A stretch of 64,000 bases of DNA from a bacterium (GTDB lineage: Bacteria; Bacteroidota; Ignavibacteria; SZUA-365), in contig JAHLLD010000002.1 in assembly GCA_020444325.1 (NCBI GenBank), positions 222,882 to 286,881 on the forward strand, written 5' to 3'. Numbering within the stretch: the first letter of the stretch is position 1; every line of letters starts with the position of its first letter. This document shows positions 44,496-53,391 of the stretch, in pieces. The notes beneath the pieces are model-generated. The model made no database searches. It was not told where the DNA came from and saw only the letters and a list, made by a program, of their open reading frames with translations. Position numbers and translations under genes: made by a program.

Positions 44496-47400
44496 GTACC
44501 TCCACGTCGAAAAGCCGTTTCTCGATCAGCTTGCCGCGCTCGGCTGGACAGTCGTGAATCAGGGGCAGGGGCTTCCGCAGGATCCGACCACCAGCCTCCG
44601 CTCGAATTTCCGCGAGTGGATACTGCCCAAGGTGTTCAGAGACGCGGTACGCGGGCTGAACCTCACCGATGACGGTCAGCAGTGGCTCACAGAGCACCAG
44701 CTCAACGAACTTCGCGATCAGATACTCCGGCAGCCGGAGTCGCTGCTTGCGGCCAACGAGGCGGTCCACAGCCTGTTCATGAAGGCGCAGGTTGATCGCA
44801 ATGAGGTAACGGGCGAAGAGTACCCTGTGGTGAAGCTCATCGACTTCGAGCATCCGGGGCGCAACGTATTCCACGCAATCAACCAGTTCCGCATTGACAC
44901 GCCCGGCTGCGTGAAGAACTTTATCATCCCCGACATCGTGCTGTTCGTCAACGGCATACCGCTGGTGGTTGTCGAGGCCAAAATCGGTGGCCCGAACGTG
45001 GGCAACCCCATGTACGCCGCTTTCGAGCAACTGCTACGATATCGCGATGGCAGGGAGGAGACGAAGGAAGCAGGTCTGCGTGAAGGCGAACCGGGACTAT
45101 TCTTCACCAACCTGCTTGTCATCCGCACCTGCGGGGAGAAGGCCGAGTTCGGCACGATCACATCGGGACACGAACACTTCTTCGCGTGGAAGGATATCTG
45201 GCCGGAGAGCAATCGCGTCTATACCCCGCCGCTCGGCATCGAGCGTGAGCAGGAGCTGCTCATTCAGGGGCTCCTCGCGCCGGCGACAATGTTGGATGTG
45301 CTTCGGACCTGCACCGTGTTCATGGATACCGACTCAGGACATCGCATCAAGGTTATCGCGCGCTATCAGCAGTACCGCGCAGCGCGAAAGATCGCAGAGC
45401 GTCTCCGTGAGGGCGATTCGACCGAGAAACGCTCGGGGGTGATCTGGCACACGCAGGGCTCCGGCAAGTCGCTCACTATGGTGTTTGTCGCTCGCATGCT
45501 GCGCGCTTCAGCCGACCTCGCCGACTTCAAGATCATAATGGTCAACGACCGCGTCGATCTCGAAAAGCAGCTCGCCCGCACCGCGGCGCTCATCGGCGGG
45601 AAGGTGAACATCATTGGAAGCGCCGATGAGATGCGCGAACACCTCGCGACCGATGCCTCAGACGTCAACATGGTGATGATCCACAAGTTCATGGATCGCG
45701 ATGAGCAGCTGCCGGAAGAGATCGAGAAGGCGATCGGCTCGCTCAAAGCGAAACCGCGCCCCGTCTCTGAGCTGAGGAAAGCCGCCGATGCTAAACCGAT
45801 GGAGTACCGCGCAATTCCCACGGGCGAGCCCTTCGGCGTGATCAACGACTCGGACCGTATCGTGCTCATGATCGACGAAGCACACCGGACACAGGGAAGC
45901 GAGCTCGGGGACAATATGTTCGAGGCCTTTCCGAATGCAACGCGTATCGCGTTCACCGGCACGCCGCTCATCACTGAAAAGCACGGTGATAAGCGCACGG
46001 TGAAGCGTTTCGGTGAGTACATCGACACCTACAAGCTGATGGATGCTGTGCATGATGAGGTGACGCTGCAGATTCTTTACGAAGGCCGCACGGCCGATAC
46101 GGCGATCAGGGACAAGCACGGCTTCGATGAGAAGTTCGAGGATCTTTTCAAGGATCGCACTCCAGAGGAAATCCTCGCGATAAAGAAACGGTACGGCACG
46201 CAGGGAGACATCCTCGAAGCGGAGCAGCGCATTGAGGCAATCGCACGGAACCTGGTGGATCATTACGTCGACAACATCCTGCCTGACGGCTTCAAGGCGC
46301 AGGTCGTATGCCATTCGAAACTCGCTACCATCCGGTATCAGGCATACATCCGCAAGGCGCTGATTGAACGTGTGGAGCGGGAACGGAGGATGCCGGAGCC
46401 GGACGAGGAACTCATACGCAGAATCGAATTCCTGAAGGCGGCGGTCGTCATCTCCTCGGATCCGGTTAACGAGCTTGCTGCTGTCACCAAAGCACGAAAC
46501 GAGGCGCGGCGCTGGAACGCCGTGGAGAACTTCTGTAAGCCGTTCGACTTCGACAAGCCCGAAATGGAGCTGACCGGGATCGCGTTCCTCATCGTCTGCG
46601 ACATGCTGCTCACCGGTTTCGACGCGCCTATCGAGCAGGTGATGTACATCGACAAGAAACTGCAGGAACACAACCTGCTGCAGGCGATTGCCCGCGTGAA
46701 CCGCAAAGCGAAGAACAAGCATCGCGGTTTCATTGTCGACTACATCGGTCTCGCCAACCATCTCAAGGACGCACTCACGATCTACACTGCGGAGGACGCG
46801 GCCGACATCGAGGGTGGTCTCAAGGATATCCTCAGTGAGATCCCGATACTCGAGGAACGCTATCGCCGCCTGCTGCAGCATTTCACAAGCGCCGGTGTGG
46901 CGGACATCGCTCTGTTCGCAGAGGGGAAACTGAGGGCCCCGAAGGAGGAGATTACAGTACTCCACCAGGCGGTCGATGCAATGCGCGACGACAAGCGCCG
47001 TGCGGACTTCGAGGTGTACCTCAAGAAATTCCTGCAGAGCCTGAACCTCATCCTCCCGCATCCGGCCGGGCATACGTATCGCGTCCCATCGAAACGCTTC
47101 GGCTACATCCTCCGCATGGTGAAGGAACGCTACAAGGACACCTCGCTTGACATCTCCGACGCCGGTGCGAAGGTAAAAAAGCTGATCAACGAGCACCTCG
47201 TCGAGCTCGGGATCAACCCGCAGATTCCACCGATCGAACTGCTCGCCGATGACTTCATCGAGCACGTAGAGGAGCATTCCGAAGGTAGCGCGAAGGCGAA
47301 GGCCAGCGAGATGGAGCACGCCATCCGCAAGCACTGCACCGTGCATTTCGAGGAGGATCCCGCCTTCTACGCCAAGCTCAGTGAGAAGCTGCAGCAGATC

Positions 47401-47799
47401 CTCGACAGGTTACAGGACGACTGGGAGCAGCTGGCGTTGGAGTTCGCAGAGCTGCGCAAAGAGGCTGCAGCAGGACGCACCGATACCATCGAAGGACTTA
47501 CGAAGGAAGCTTCGACCTTCTACGACTACGTGGCGCAACTCGCTTACGAGGATGGCAAGGTGCCAGAGAAAGACGATGAAGCGCTGAAGCGGCTCATGCT
47601 CACGGTCGTGGACATGCTGCGGAGCCGTGTCGGTGTGCTGGACTTCTGGAAGAAACCGATCGAAGTGAAACGCCTGCGCTCGGACATCGATACGGAGATA
47701 CGGATCGCCGACATCCCCGCGTTGAACGACCAGGTAGATCGCATCACCGTGGAGATCGTCAAGCTCGCACAGAACCGTCACGGAGAACTTCTGCCATGA
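44488..47799 (+). CDS. hsdR: Type I restriction endonuclease subunit
   Basis: 1103 residues from ATG 44488, inside the hsdS stop overlap. N-terminal nuclease with D149 (IIPDIVLF) and E163-x-K165 (VVVEAKIGG); SF2 translocase with Walker A HTQGSGKS (321-328), DEAH (463-466), motif III AFTGTPL and motif VI-like QAIARVNRKAKNKHRG; helical C-terminal domain (DUF3387-like). Cleaves unmodified DNA after ATP-driven translocation. The motifs are intact, so the system looks functional. Overlaps the next gene by four bases. Confidence 0.96.
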   Translation: MSEYLHVEKPFLDQLAALGWTVVNQGQGLPQDPTTSLRSNFREWILPKVFRDAVRGLNLTDDGQQWLTEHQLNELRDQILRQPESLLAANEAVHSLFMKAQVDRNEVTGEEYPVVKLIDFEHPGRNVFHAINQFRIDTPGCVKNFIIPDIVLFVNGIPLVVVEAKIGGPNVGNPMYAAFEQLLRYRDGREETKEAGLREGEPGLFFTNLLVIRTCGEKAEFGTITSGHEHFFAWKDIWPESNRVYTPPLGIEREQELLIQGLLAPATMLDVLRTCTVFMDTDSGHRIKVIARYQQYRAARKIAERLREGDSTEKRSGVIWHTQGSGKSLTMVFVARMLRASADLADFKIIMVNDRVDLEKQLARTAALIGGKVNIIGSADEMREHLATDASDVNMVMIHKFMDRDEQLPEEIEKAIGSLKAKPRPVSELRKAADAKPMEYRAIPTGEPFGVINDSDRIVLMIDEAHRTQGSELGDNMFEAFPNATRIAFTGTPLITEKHGDKRTVKRFGEYIDTYKLMDAVHDEVTLQILYEGRTADTAIRDKHGFDEKFEDLFKDRTPEEILAIKKRYGTQGDILEAEQRIEAIARNLVDHYVDNILPDGFKAQVVCHSKLATIRYQAYIRKALIERVERERRMPEPDEELIRRIEFLKAAVVISSDPVNELAAVTKARNEARRWNAVENFCKPFDFDKPEMELTGIAFLIVCDMLLTGFDAPIEQVMYIDKKLQEHNLLQAIARVNRKAKNKHRGFIVDYIGLANHLKDALTIYTAEDAADIEGGLKDILSEIPILEERYRRLLQHFTSAGVADIALFAEGKLRAPKEEITVLHQAVDAMRDDKRRADFEVYLKKFLQSLNLILPHPAGHTYRVPSKRFGYILRMVKERYKDTSLDISDAGAKVKKLINEHLVELGINPQIPPIELLADDFIEHVEEHSEGSAKAKASEMEHAIRKHCTVHFEEDPAFYAKLSEKLQQILDRLQDDWEQLALEFAELRKEAAAGRTDTIEGLTKEASTFYDYVAQLAYEDGKVPEKDDEALKRLMLTVVDMLRSRVGVLDFWKKPIEVKRLRSDIDTEIRIADIPALNDQVDRITVEIVKLAQNRHGELLP

Positions 47800-48497
47800 C
47801 AATGTACACGCAGAGCGACATATCGTATGGCATCCTGCGTAGCAAACGCTCGACAGCGGATATCGTGATCGAGCGTGACGGTTCGATTATCGTCCGGGCT
47901 CCAAAGGAGACGACTGACGAGCAGATCGCAAAGATCGTCGAAGCGAAACGGCGCTGGATCTACAAGGCACTCGCCGAGTGGCGTGACCTGAATGCGACCC
48001 GAGTCCTGCGGGAGTTCAAGAGCGGGGAAGGATTCCTGTACCTCGGCCGGTCGTATCGTCTGACACTGGCAGGGGAGCAGGACGAAGCGCTGAAGTTCCT
48101 CAACGGTCGTTTCCTTCTGCGGCGTGACCACATCGATGATGGCGGGAAGACCGCACGGCAGGCATTCGTGGACTTCTACACCAGCAAGGGCAGGGAACGC
48201 ATCGCCGACCGTGTCGCGTACTATGCTCCGAAGGTGGGTGTGAAGCCGACAGGTATGGACGTTCGCGACACGGGCAAACAGTGGGCGACCTGTTCCGCAT
48301 CTGGCAAGCTGTCATTCCACTGGAAGTGCATGATGGCGCCGCTGACGATCATCGACTACATCGTCGTCCACGAACTCTGCCACCTCCACCAACGCGACCA
48401 CACCGATGCGTTCTGGAACGAGGTCGACAAGATCCTCCCTGACTACCATGAGCGGAAGGAGTGGCTGCGGAAGCATGGGGCGGGATTGGATGTCTGA
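47796..48497 (+). CDS. YgjP-like M48-type metallopeptidase linked to type I restriction
   Basis: 233 residues. DUF45/YgjP family: RAPKETTDEQIAKIVEAKRRWI near the N-terminus and the zinc site VVHELCHLHQRDHTDAFW (H192, H196, H202). Genes of this family are very often the last gene of hsd operons; their protein target is unknown, with quality control of HsdR or of the complex a common guess. Coupled to hsdR by an ATGA overlap. Ends in the same ATGTCTGA string seen at the hsdM/hsdS and hsdS/hsdR junctions. Confidence 0.9.
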   Translation: MTMYTQSDISYGILRSKRSTADIVIERDGSIIVRAPKETTDEQIAKIVEAKRRWIYKALAEWRDLNATRVLREFKSGEGFLYLGRSYRLTLAGEQDEALKFLNGRFLLRRDHIDDGGKTARQAFVDFYTSKGRERIADRVAYYAPKVGVKPTGMDVRDTGKQWATCSASGKLSFHWKCMMAPLTIIDYIVVHELCHLHQRDHTDAFWNEVDKILPDYHERKEWLRKHGAGLDV

Positions 48498-48544
48498 GAC
48501 GCGAGAGACACCAAGTTCTACACGAATAAGAATCGGAGGCTGCA

Positions 48545-49462
48545 ATGGTTACCGAACCAACTGTGCTCATTCTGGGTGCTGGGGCGAGCAAACCTTATCG
48601 CTTCCCTCTGGGAGCCGAACTGCGTGACGAAGTCCTGCGGGTAAAATGGCAGGAAGAACAGTATGACGAACTCAAGCACATTGGTATTGATCCCGACCAC
48701 TACGGAATGTTCGAACACGTATTGCGGCGATCGGGGGCAGCCTCAGTTGATGCTTTTCTTGAGGACGACGATCGTAGTGTGCAGGAAGGACGTTTCCTTG
48801 GCATTGGAAAGGCTGCGATGGCGTACTGTATGCTGCAAGCTGAACGAAAAACCAGGGAGCACCTATTTCCACCTAATCAACCAGCAGATCACTGGTACCA
48901 ATCGCTATGGGGTATCATCAAAGCCCCAACTTGGGAAGAATACTGCGCTCAACCGCTCGCCATTGTGACATTCAACTACGATCGTTCACTGGAGTTCTAC
49001 TTGAGCGAAGTGATCAACTTCGAGTACTCCATGCATCCTGTGTTTGACCAGTCTGAAATCCCGATCATGCATGTACATGGAAGCTTAGGGCCCTTCTCGA
49101 GCGAGACCTATGGATCAGGCGTGAGTCCAGATCTGATCGACGCTGCCGTCAACAGCATTCGAGTCGTTCATGAGGCGCATATCGAGGACTCCGAATTCCA
49201 ACATGTACGAACCATGATCACCAGTGCGACTAAGGTGCTATTCGTAGGATTCGGGTACGCAGACGCGAACATGAAGAAACTTGGAATCCCCGAGGGTCTG
49301 CATAGACAAAAATGGGGAGATAATCCCCAGATCCTCGGAACACATAAAGGGATCAATGCACCCCGGTGGCGACGGCTTTGTGATCAGCTACGTTTCAGCC
49401 CAGGAGCTGATAAAACGGGTGGCGGGAAGATTTCAGCTTTTATCGAGGACCGGTTGCATTGA
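48545..49462 (+). CDS. SIR2-like protein, putative defence NADase
   Basis: 305 residues, the size of a stand-alone SIR2-like domain. NAD-site motifs: ILGAGASKPYRFPLGAEL (9-26), IVTFNYDRSLEFYL (140-153), IMHVHGSLG (174-182) and VLFVGFGYADANM (231-243). The histidine of HVHG would be the catalytic base. SIR2-like enzymes in Thoeris, DSR and SIR2-HerA systems deplete NAD to abort infection. This gene follows the hsd operon by 47 bases on the same strand and is probably cotranscribed. Substrate and trigger are unproven. Confidence 0.82.
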   Translation: MVTEPTVLILGAGASKPYRFPLGAELRDEVLRVKWQEEQYDELKHIGIDPDHYGMFEHVLRRSGAASVDAFLEDDDRSVQEGRFLGIGKAAMAYCMLQAERKTREHLFPPNQPADHWYQSLWGIIKAPTWEEYCAQPLAIVTFNYDRSLEFYLSEVINFEYSMHPVFDQSEIPIMHVHGSLGPFSSETYGSGVSPDLIDAAVNSIRVVHEAHIEDSEFQHVRTMITSATKVLFVGFGYADANMKKLGIPEGLHRQKWGDNPQILGTHKGINAPRWRRLCDQLRFSPGADKTGGGKISAFIEDRLH

Positions 49463-49713
49463 TGCATCGGATGCGCAGTGAGAAACCACGCAACCACAGA
49501 GCCCCAGAGACGGATGTGAACAATTCGGCGAGTCACCTTGGATCTGTCCAACCTGGTTGAAACAGACTAACCTGATCAGATAGGACGGCAATTGGCATCC
49601 TAATCCATGAGAGTGAACAACAACGGCCTGCACCGGAGAACGATGCAGGCCGCACAAACCGTCCCGTAAACGTACCGCAGTTCCAGCGAATATGTTGTAG
49701 GACAACGACTTAG

Positions 49714-49787
49714 TCGGGGTGGCCGGATTTGAACCGACGACCTCCTGCTCCCAAAGCAGGCGCGATACCGGGCTACGCTACACCCCG
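49714..49787 (-). tRNA. tRNA-Pro (UGG)
   Basis: 74-base cloverleaf on the reverse strand: acceptor CGGGGTG/CACCCCG with A discriminator, anticodon arm CCTGC-TTTGGGA-GCAGG (anticodon TGG), T arm GTCGG-TTCAAAT-CCGGC. No CCA is encoded. Its 3' end points at the defence island, 251 bases from the SIR2-like gene; that gap and the 220 bases on the other side hold nothing else I can identify. Confidence 0.95.
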
Positions 49788-50007
49788 AATCTTCTAATAT
49801 AGCTGGAAAAATGTGGGGGAGCAAGGTTGTGTGGTGTTGGATGGAGAAGGGATGGCTGATGGGGTGGGGACTCAGTGAATGTATCGAGTATGGGAGCGGC
49901 CTTGGGGGCGTTGACGGGGGCTGTGCGCCTGATGTATCTTGTCAGGTGTGCGCTGGCTGTGCCGAGGATCGTTGCGCGGATTATTCTTTCATTTGCTCCA
50001 GGGTTGT

Positions 50008-51612
50008 ATGCGTTTGTTGTTGTGCATGCTCGTGCTTGTGCTGGCGGTACCGGGGTGGTCGCTGGCACGGCAGTTTCATGTTGATCCGATCCATGGGAGT
50101 ATGCAGAATGATGGGTCGGCTTCGGCGCCGTGGGCGACGCTGCAGGAGGTGGTGGAGGCAGGACTGATTTCTTCTTTCGAGTTTGCGCCCCTGCCGTATG
50201 ATCCGGCGACAAGTTCGCTGGTTGCGAAGAATGCCGGTGCTCCGGTGCAAGGCGGGGATACTTTGGTGCTGCATGCCGGACTCCATGGCTCGCTGCTTCT
50301 GCGCGGCTATCGTAATGCGCGTGAGATTGTGGTGATGGCGGCGGATGGGGAGGAGGCGATTCTCGGCAGCATGCATTTGCTCGCCTGCAGCAGGTGGAAG
50401 TTTCTCGGAGTGCGGGTCAGTACCGAGCCGTATGGCGCGTACGACGGCGGCAACCTCGTGTATCTCGAAAGTCATGGATATGCAGGACCCACTGCTCACA
50501 TCACACTCGACAACTGTGATGTCTACAGCGCTGAACAGCCTTGGGATACGGCCGAGGAGTGGTTGGATAAAGTATCGTCAGGGATTTTCGTACGCTGTGA
50601 TTCGTCGTTGGTCACAGGCTGTACAGTGCGCAACACCGATATGGGTGTCATGGTGATGGGGGATGCGAATATCATCCGCGGCACCGAGGTCGTGAATTTT
50701 TCGGGCGATGGCATGCGCATTCTCGGGAGCTGGAATCTTTTCGAAGCGAACATCATCCGCAATTGCTATGACGTCGATGATAATCATGATGACGGGATAC
50801 AGTCCTACACCACGGGGGGACTCACAGTCGATCACAACATCGTTCGTCGAAACATTATCCTGAACTATACTGACCCGGATCAGCCGCTGCGGGGACCTCT
50901 CCAGGGAATCGGCTGTTTTGATGGCTTCTACAATGACTGGGTGGTGGAAAACAACCTCATCGTCGTCGATCACTGGCATGGCATCACCTTCATGGGCGCA
51001 CGCAACTGCCGCATCATCAACAATACGGTGCTGGATCCCACGCCCGGAGTTCGTCCGGGTCCTTCATGGATACAGATCACCGACACCAAGGGAGGCGAGA
51101 AAAGCAGCGGCTGCCTGGTCAAAAACAATGTCAGCAACCAGTTCGTCGTCGAGGACCTCCCCAACCCGAACGCCGTTTTGCGAAACATCTCCGAGTACGA
51201 TCTGAACTTCCGCAATGCCGCCACCCTGGATTTCCACCTCCTGCCGAACAGCGTTTTGATCGATGGAGCGGACGGCATCGTAGCCCCGCCGGACGATCTG
51301 GATGGGAACCCGCGTCCCACAAACGGCGCACCCGATATTGGCTGCTATGAGTTCCAGGCAAACACCGATGTCGATGAATTGCCACAGGTGAGCAATCTTG
51401 AACTCTATCCGAATCCAGCGCGGGACGTTGTCCATATCCTCTCATCAAACCGAGAGGCGATGACGTATCAAATCTTCGACCAGTTGGGGCGCTGTGTAAT
51501 GCAGGGAGGACTTTCTCGCGGTACGCCGCAGCTTACCGTCTCCCATCTGCGCAGCGGCCTGTACCTCATCCTCCTCGGTGAGCAGCACCTCCCATTCGTC
51601 GTGCTGAAGTGA
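50008..51612 (+). CDS. Right-handed beta-helix protein with T9SS sorting domain
   Basis: 534 residues from ATG 50008, which begins the signal peptide MRLLLCMLVLVLAVPGWSLA; the frame extends upstream without signal features. Residues ~50-440 are a parallel beta-helix of the pectate-lyase-like kind, with repeated NxI/NxVV rungs (NIIRGTEVVNFSGDGMRIL, NCRIINNTVLDPTPG, CLVKNNVSNQ). C-terminal Por domain (LELYPNPARDVVHILSSN, LRSGLYLILLG). Probably a surface polysaccharide-binding or -degrading protein; catalytic residues not assigned. Confidence 0.85.
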   Translation: MRLLLCMLVLVLAVPGWSLARQFHVDPIHGSMQNDGSASAPWATLQEVVEAGLISSFEFAPLPYDPATSSLVAKNAGAPVQGGDTLVLHAGLHGSLLLRGYRNAREIVVMAADGEEAILGSMHLLACSRWKFLGVRVSTEPYGAYDGGNLVYLESHGYAGPTAHITLDNCDVYSAEQPWDTAEEWLDKVSSGIFVRCDSSLVTGCTVRNTDMGVMVMGDANIIRGTEVVNFSGDGMRILGSWNLFEANIIRNCYDVDDNHDDGIQSYTTGGLTVDHNIVRRNIILNYTDPDQPLRGPLQGIGCFDGFYNDWVVENNLIVVDHWHGITFMGARNCRIINNTVLDPTPGVRPGPSWIQITDTKGGEKSSGCLVKNNVSNQFVVEDLPNPNAVLRNISEYDLNFRNAATLDFHLLPNSVLIDGADGIVAPPDDLDGNPRPTNGAPDIGCYEFQANTDVDELPQVSNLELYPNPARDVVHILSSNREAMTYQIFDQLGRCVMQGGLSRGTPQLTVSHLRSGLYLILLGEQHLPFVVLK

Positions 51613-51632
51613 CACGATCACATTTCGCTGAC

Positions 51633-52268
51633 TTAGACAGCATTTTCAGGACGGCGTTTGTTCTCTGCAGGTGCATCTCGACCGGGCAACGCAAACAGAA
51701 GCATTGCTGAAGCAAGAAGCACGATGTCGATCGTAACACCGAGTCGAAAGGCTCCGAAAGTGCCATAGAGAATTCCTGCCGAAGCAAGAACGCGCGTCCA
51801 GCTCTTCGATCCGAGCCCTCCACAAAGCATGGTGATCCCAATCACCATTGAGAGTGTGGGACACGGTACGAGTCCGAGCGGAGCGCTTAGCAGATAGTGC
51901 CAGATACCGGTATCAGCCTGAAAATGGGGATATACCCAGGCGAAAACGATCATGGCGACGGCAGAATATTTCCATTTCCCATCTATCCTCACCCTCGCAC
52001 CTGGAAATCGTAGAGCGATGACAACAAGCGCGACCGCCAGGATCGCAAACATGCTGCCGTTGAAGGGGTTGCCGTACATCCAGGCAAGTAAACTGACAGA
52101 CAGCAGTGGTAATGTGAGCAGCAAACCCAACATGCGTTGCGCTGGACGCCGACCCGCTATGAGTGCAATAAGGAGGATGCCTGCCGCGATGTGCCAGAGC
52201 AGGGCCAATCCAGTAAACTGTGTGCTTATACTCTGCAGGCTTTCAAGAATCTGATCGGGAGTGGGCAT
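51633..52268 (-). CDS. DUF6064-like integral membrane protein
   Basis: 211 residues with about seven membrane helices. The pattern LGLVPCPTLSMVIGITML late in the protein and YPHFQ before it resembles DUF6064 proteins, small membrane proteins of unknown role. Convergent with the beta-helix gene, 20 bases apart. Confidence 0.65.
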   Translation of the reverse strand: MPTPDQILESLQSISTQFTGLALLWHIAAGILLIALIAGRRPAQRMLGLLLTLPLLSVSLLAWMYGNPFNGSMFAILAVALVVIALRFPGARVRIDGKWKYSAVAMIVFAWVYPHFQADTGIWHYLLSAPLGLVPCPTLSMVIGITMLCGGLGSKSWTRVLASAGILYGTFGAFRLGVTIDIVLLASAMLLFALPGRDAPAENKRRPENAV

Positions 52269-52442
52269 GATGATGCCGGATTCTTTGAGACATATAAGGT
52301 AAACGAAGGTATAAGATAATATACGCTTCTATGAAAGAATACGGTGCTGTTTGCAATCTGTTTCATCCATGCGGTGCTGCTCCCGGATGCCATGCTGGAT
52401 CGATCACGTTCCCATTCCATACCACCCCATAGGGTGGATACA

Positions 52443-52468
52443 GAAAAGGGCGGACCGGAGTCCGCCCT
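52443..52468 (-). terminator. Rho-independent terminator
   Basis: Perfect 9-bp stem AGGGCGGAC (52447-52455) / GTCCGCCCT (52460-52468) with a four-base loop; the reverse strand continues into TTTT. It ends the exported-protein gene at 52511. Confidence 0.82.
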
Positions 52469-52510
52469 CTCTTCAATTTTGTCGCGCGGTGGTGACGCGT
52501 CGTAAAAGTA

Positions 52511-52939
52511 TTAGTCGCAGGTGGTTTCAGAGCTGACGATTTCATTGACAAGCTCGCCGTTCGCGTTGAAGGTGAATTTCTGCACCATTCGGACACTGAA
52601 GCTGCAGCCGTCGGGAGCGACAAAATGCACCTGGAATGTCGCAACACCACTGCCGTCATCCTTTACTTCGATGTTCTGCGTCGAGGCACCTCTCTGTGTG
52701 TATGTGCGTCCGCCTGCGGTGGTACCGCTGGCGCCCTTCAGGACGAGATTGCTATTGTTCAAATTTCCAAATCCATTGCGGAAGACAAGTTGTGCCGTTC
52801 CCATAACTTCGACGAGTTCATCGCAACAGGGATTGTAAAATAAACCGAAGACCTCGAAATCGTCTACGGAAGCACCGTTCTGTGCGAAGCTGGCCGTTGT
52901 CATAAGCAGGAAGGCGGCGAGGATGGTGAGAGCTTTCAT
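52511..52939 (-). CDS. Small exported protein, unknown function
   Basis: 142 residues from ATG 52939 (GGAG 6 bases upstream). Signal peptide MKALTILAAFLLMTTASFAQ, whose first nine residues equal those of the DNRLRE paralogue at 59743. The mature domain has NPCCDELVEVMGTAQLVFRN and a late cysteine pair (DGCSF, ETTCD) that may form disulfides. No family recognised; probably periplasmic or secreted. Own terminator downstream. The open frame continues upstream to 53167 but has no coding features there. Confidence 0.65.
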   Translation of the reverse strand: MKALTILAAFLLMTTASFAQNGASVDDFEVFGLFYNPCCDELVEVMGTAQLVFRNGFGNLNNSNLVLKGASGTTAGGRTYTQRGASTQNIEVKDDGSGVATFQVHFVAPDGCSFSVRMVQKFTFNANGELVNEIVSSETTCD

Positions 52940-53385
52940 GAGGGACTCCAGAAAATGTATGTGAATATGTGTGTATGCCATCGCAATGGCTCTCTTGGCG
53001 CGCAACGAGATCGCGTGCAAGCTGCCGTCGCGCAGAGCCAGTTTCCATTTCTCATCACTTCCATTTTCAGGGGAGCGATGGTCAGCAAATGAATATGAGT
53101 TGACGATTGACAGCCTTAATATAGCGCGGAATTCCGGTAAGTCAAGAAAAAAAGAAAAAACGTCCATTATTCTTGTCGCGATTACACCGGATTGTGGAAC
53201 GATGCGAAGGGAACAGAGTGGGGACGCGCATCCCTGTAATGCCCGCGACGATGGGGAACGATGCGAGAGATCTGATGCGGTTCAGGGACCAGGTCTTTGG
53301 TGGTCAGTACTGCCTGATCGATAGAAAATAACCCCTTGCATTATGAACATATGTTCGTTATTATGGGTGCGGGAGTTATGAATAT
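52940..53385. other. Intergenic region, about 450 bp, with promoter and operators at its right end
   Basis: Divergent space between the exported-protein gene and the FeS-ATPase operon. Positions 53336-53391 hold a promoter and two operator-like repeats (separate entries). In the rest there is an A-rich stretch at 53142-53160 and a repeated GGAACGATGCGA at about 53197 and 53253, but no protein or RNA gene I can support. Confidence 0.6.
53336..53364 (+). promoter_or_regulatory. Promoter of the FeS-ATPase operon
   Basis: TTGCAT (53336-53341), 17-base spacer, TATTAT (53359-53364). The spacer contains the perfect 12-bp palindrome GAACATATGTTC (53345-53356), so a bound repressor would block RNA polymerase. 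Transcription would start near 53371. Confidence 0.7.
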
Positions 53386-53391
53386 ATGTGC
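53341..53391 (+). promoter_or_regulatory. Twin operator-like repeats (ArsR/SmtB-like)
   Basis: TTATGAACATATGTTC (53341-53356) recurs, with two changes, as TTATGAATATATGTGC (53376-53391), 35 bases apart. The core TGAACA-TA-TGTTC matches the 12-2-12 inverted repeat (TGAACA-N2-TGTTCA) bound by ArsR/SmtB metal sensors. That assignment is inferred from motif similarity; no ArsR gene is in the window. Confidence 0.55.

Noticed and set aside
45658..47346. 562-codon open frame antisense to hsdR
   Set aside because: Runs opposite the intact HsdR motifs, and is rich in His, Val, Leu and Arg with no domain; a by-product of GC-rich codon use.
48490..48627. 45-codon gene starting at the YgjP stop overlap
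   Set aside because: Overlaps the well-supported SIR2-like start by 83 bases and encodes a Cys/Arg/Ser-rich stretch with no motif.
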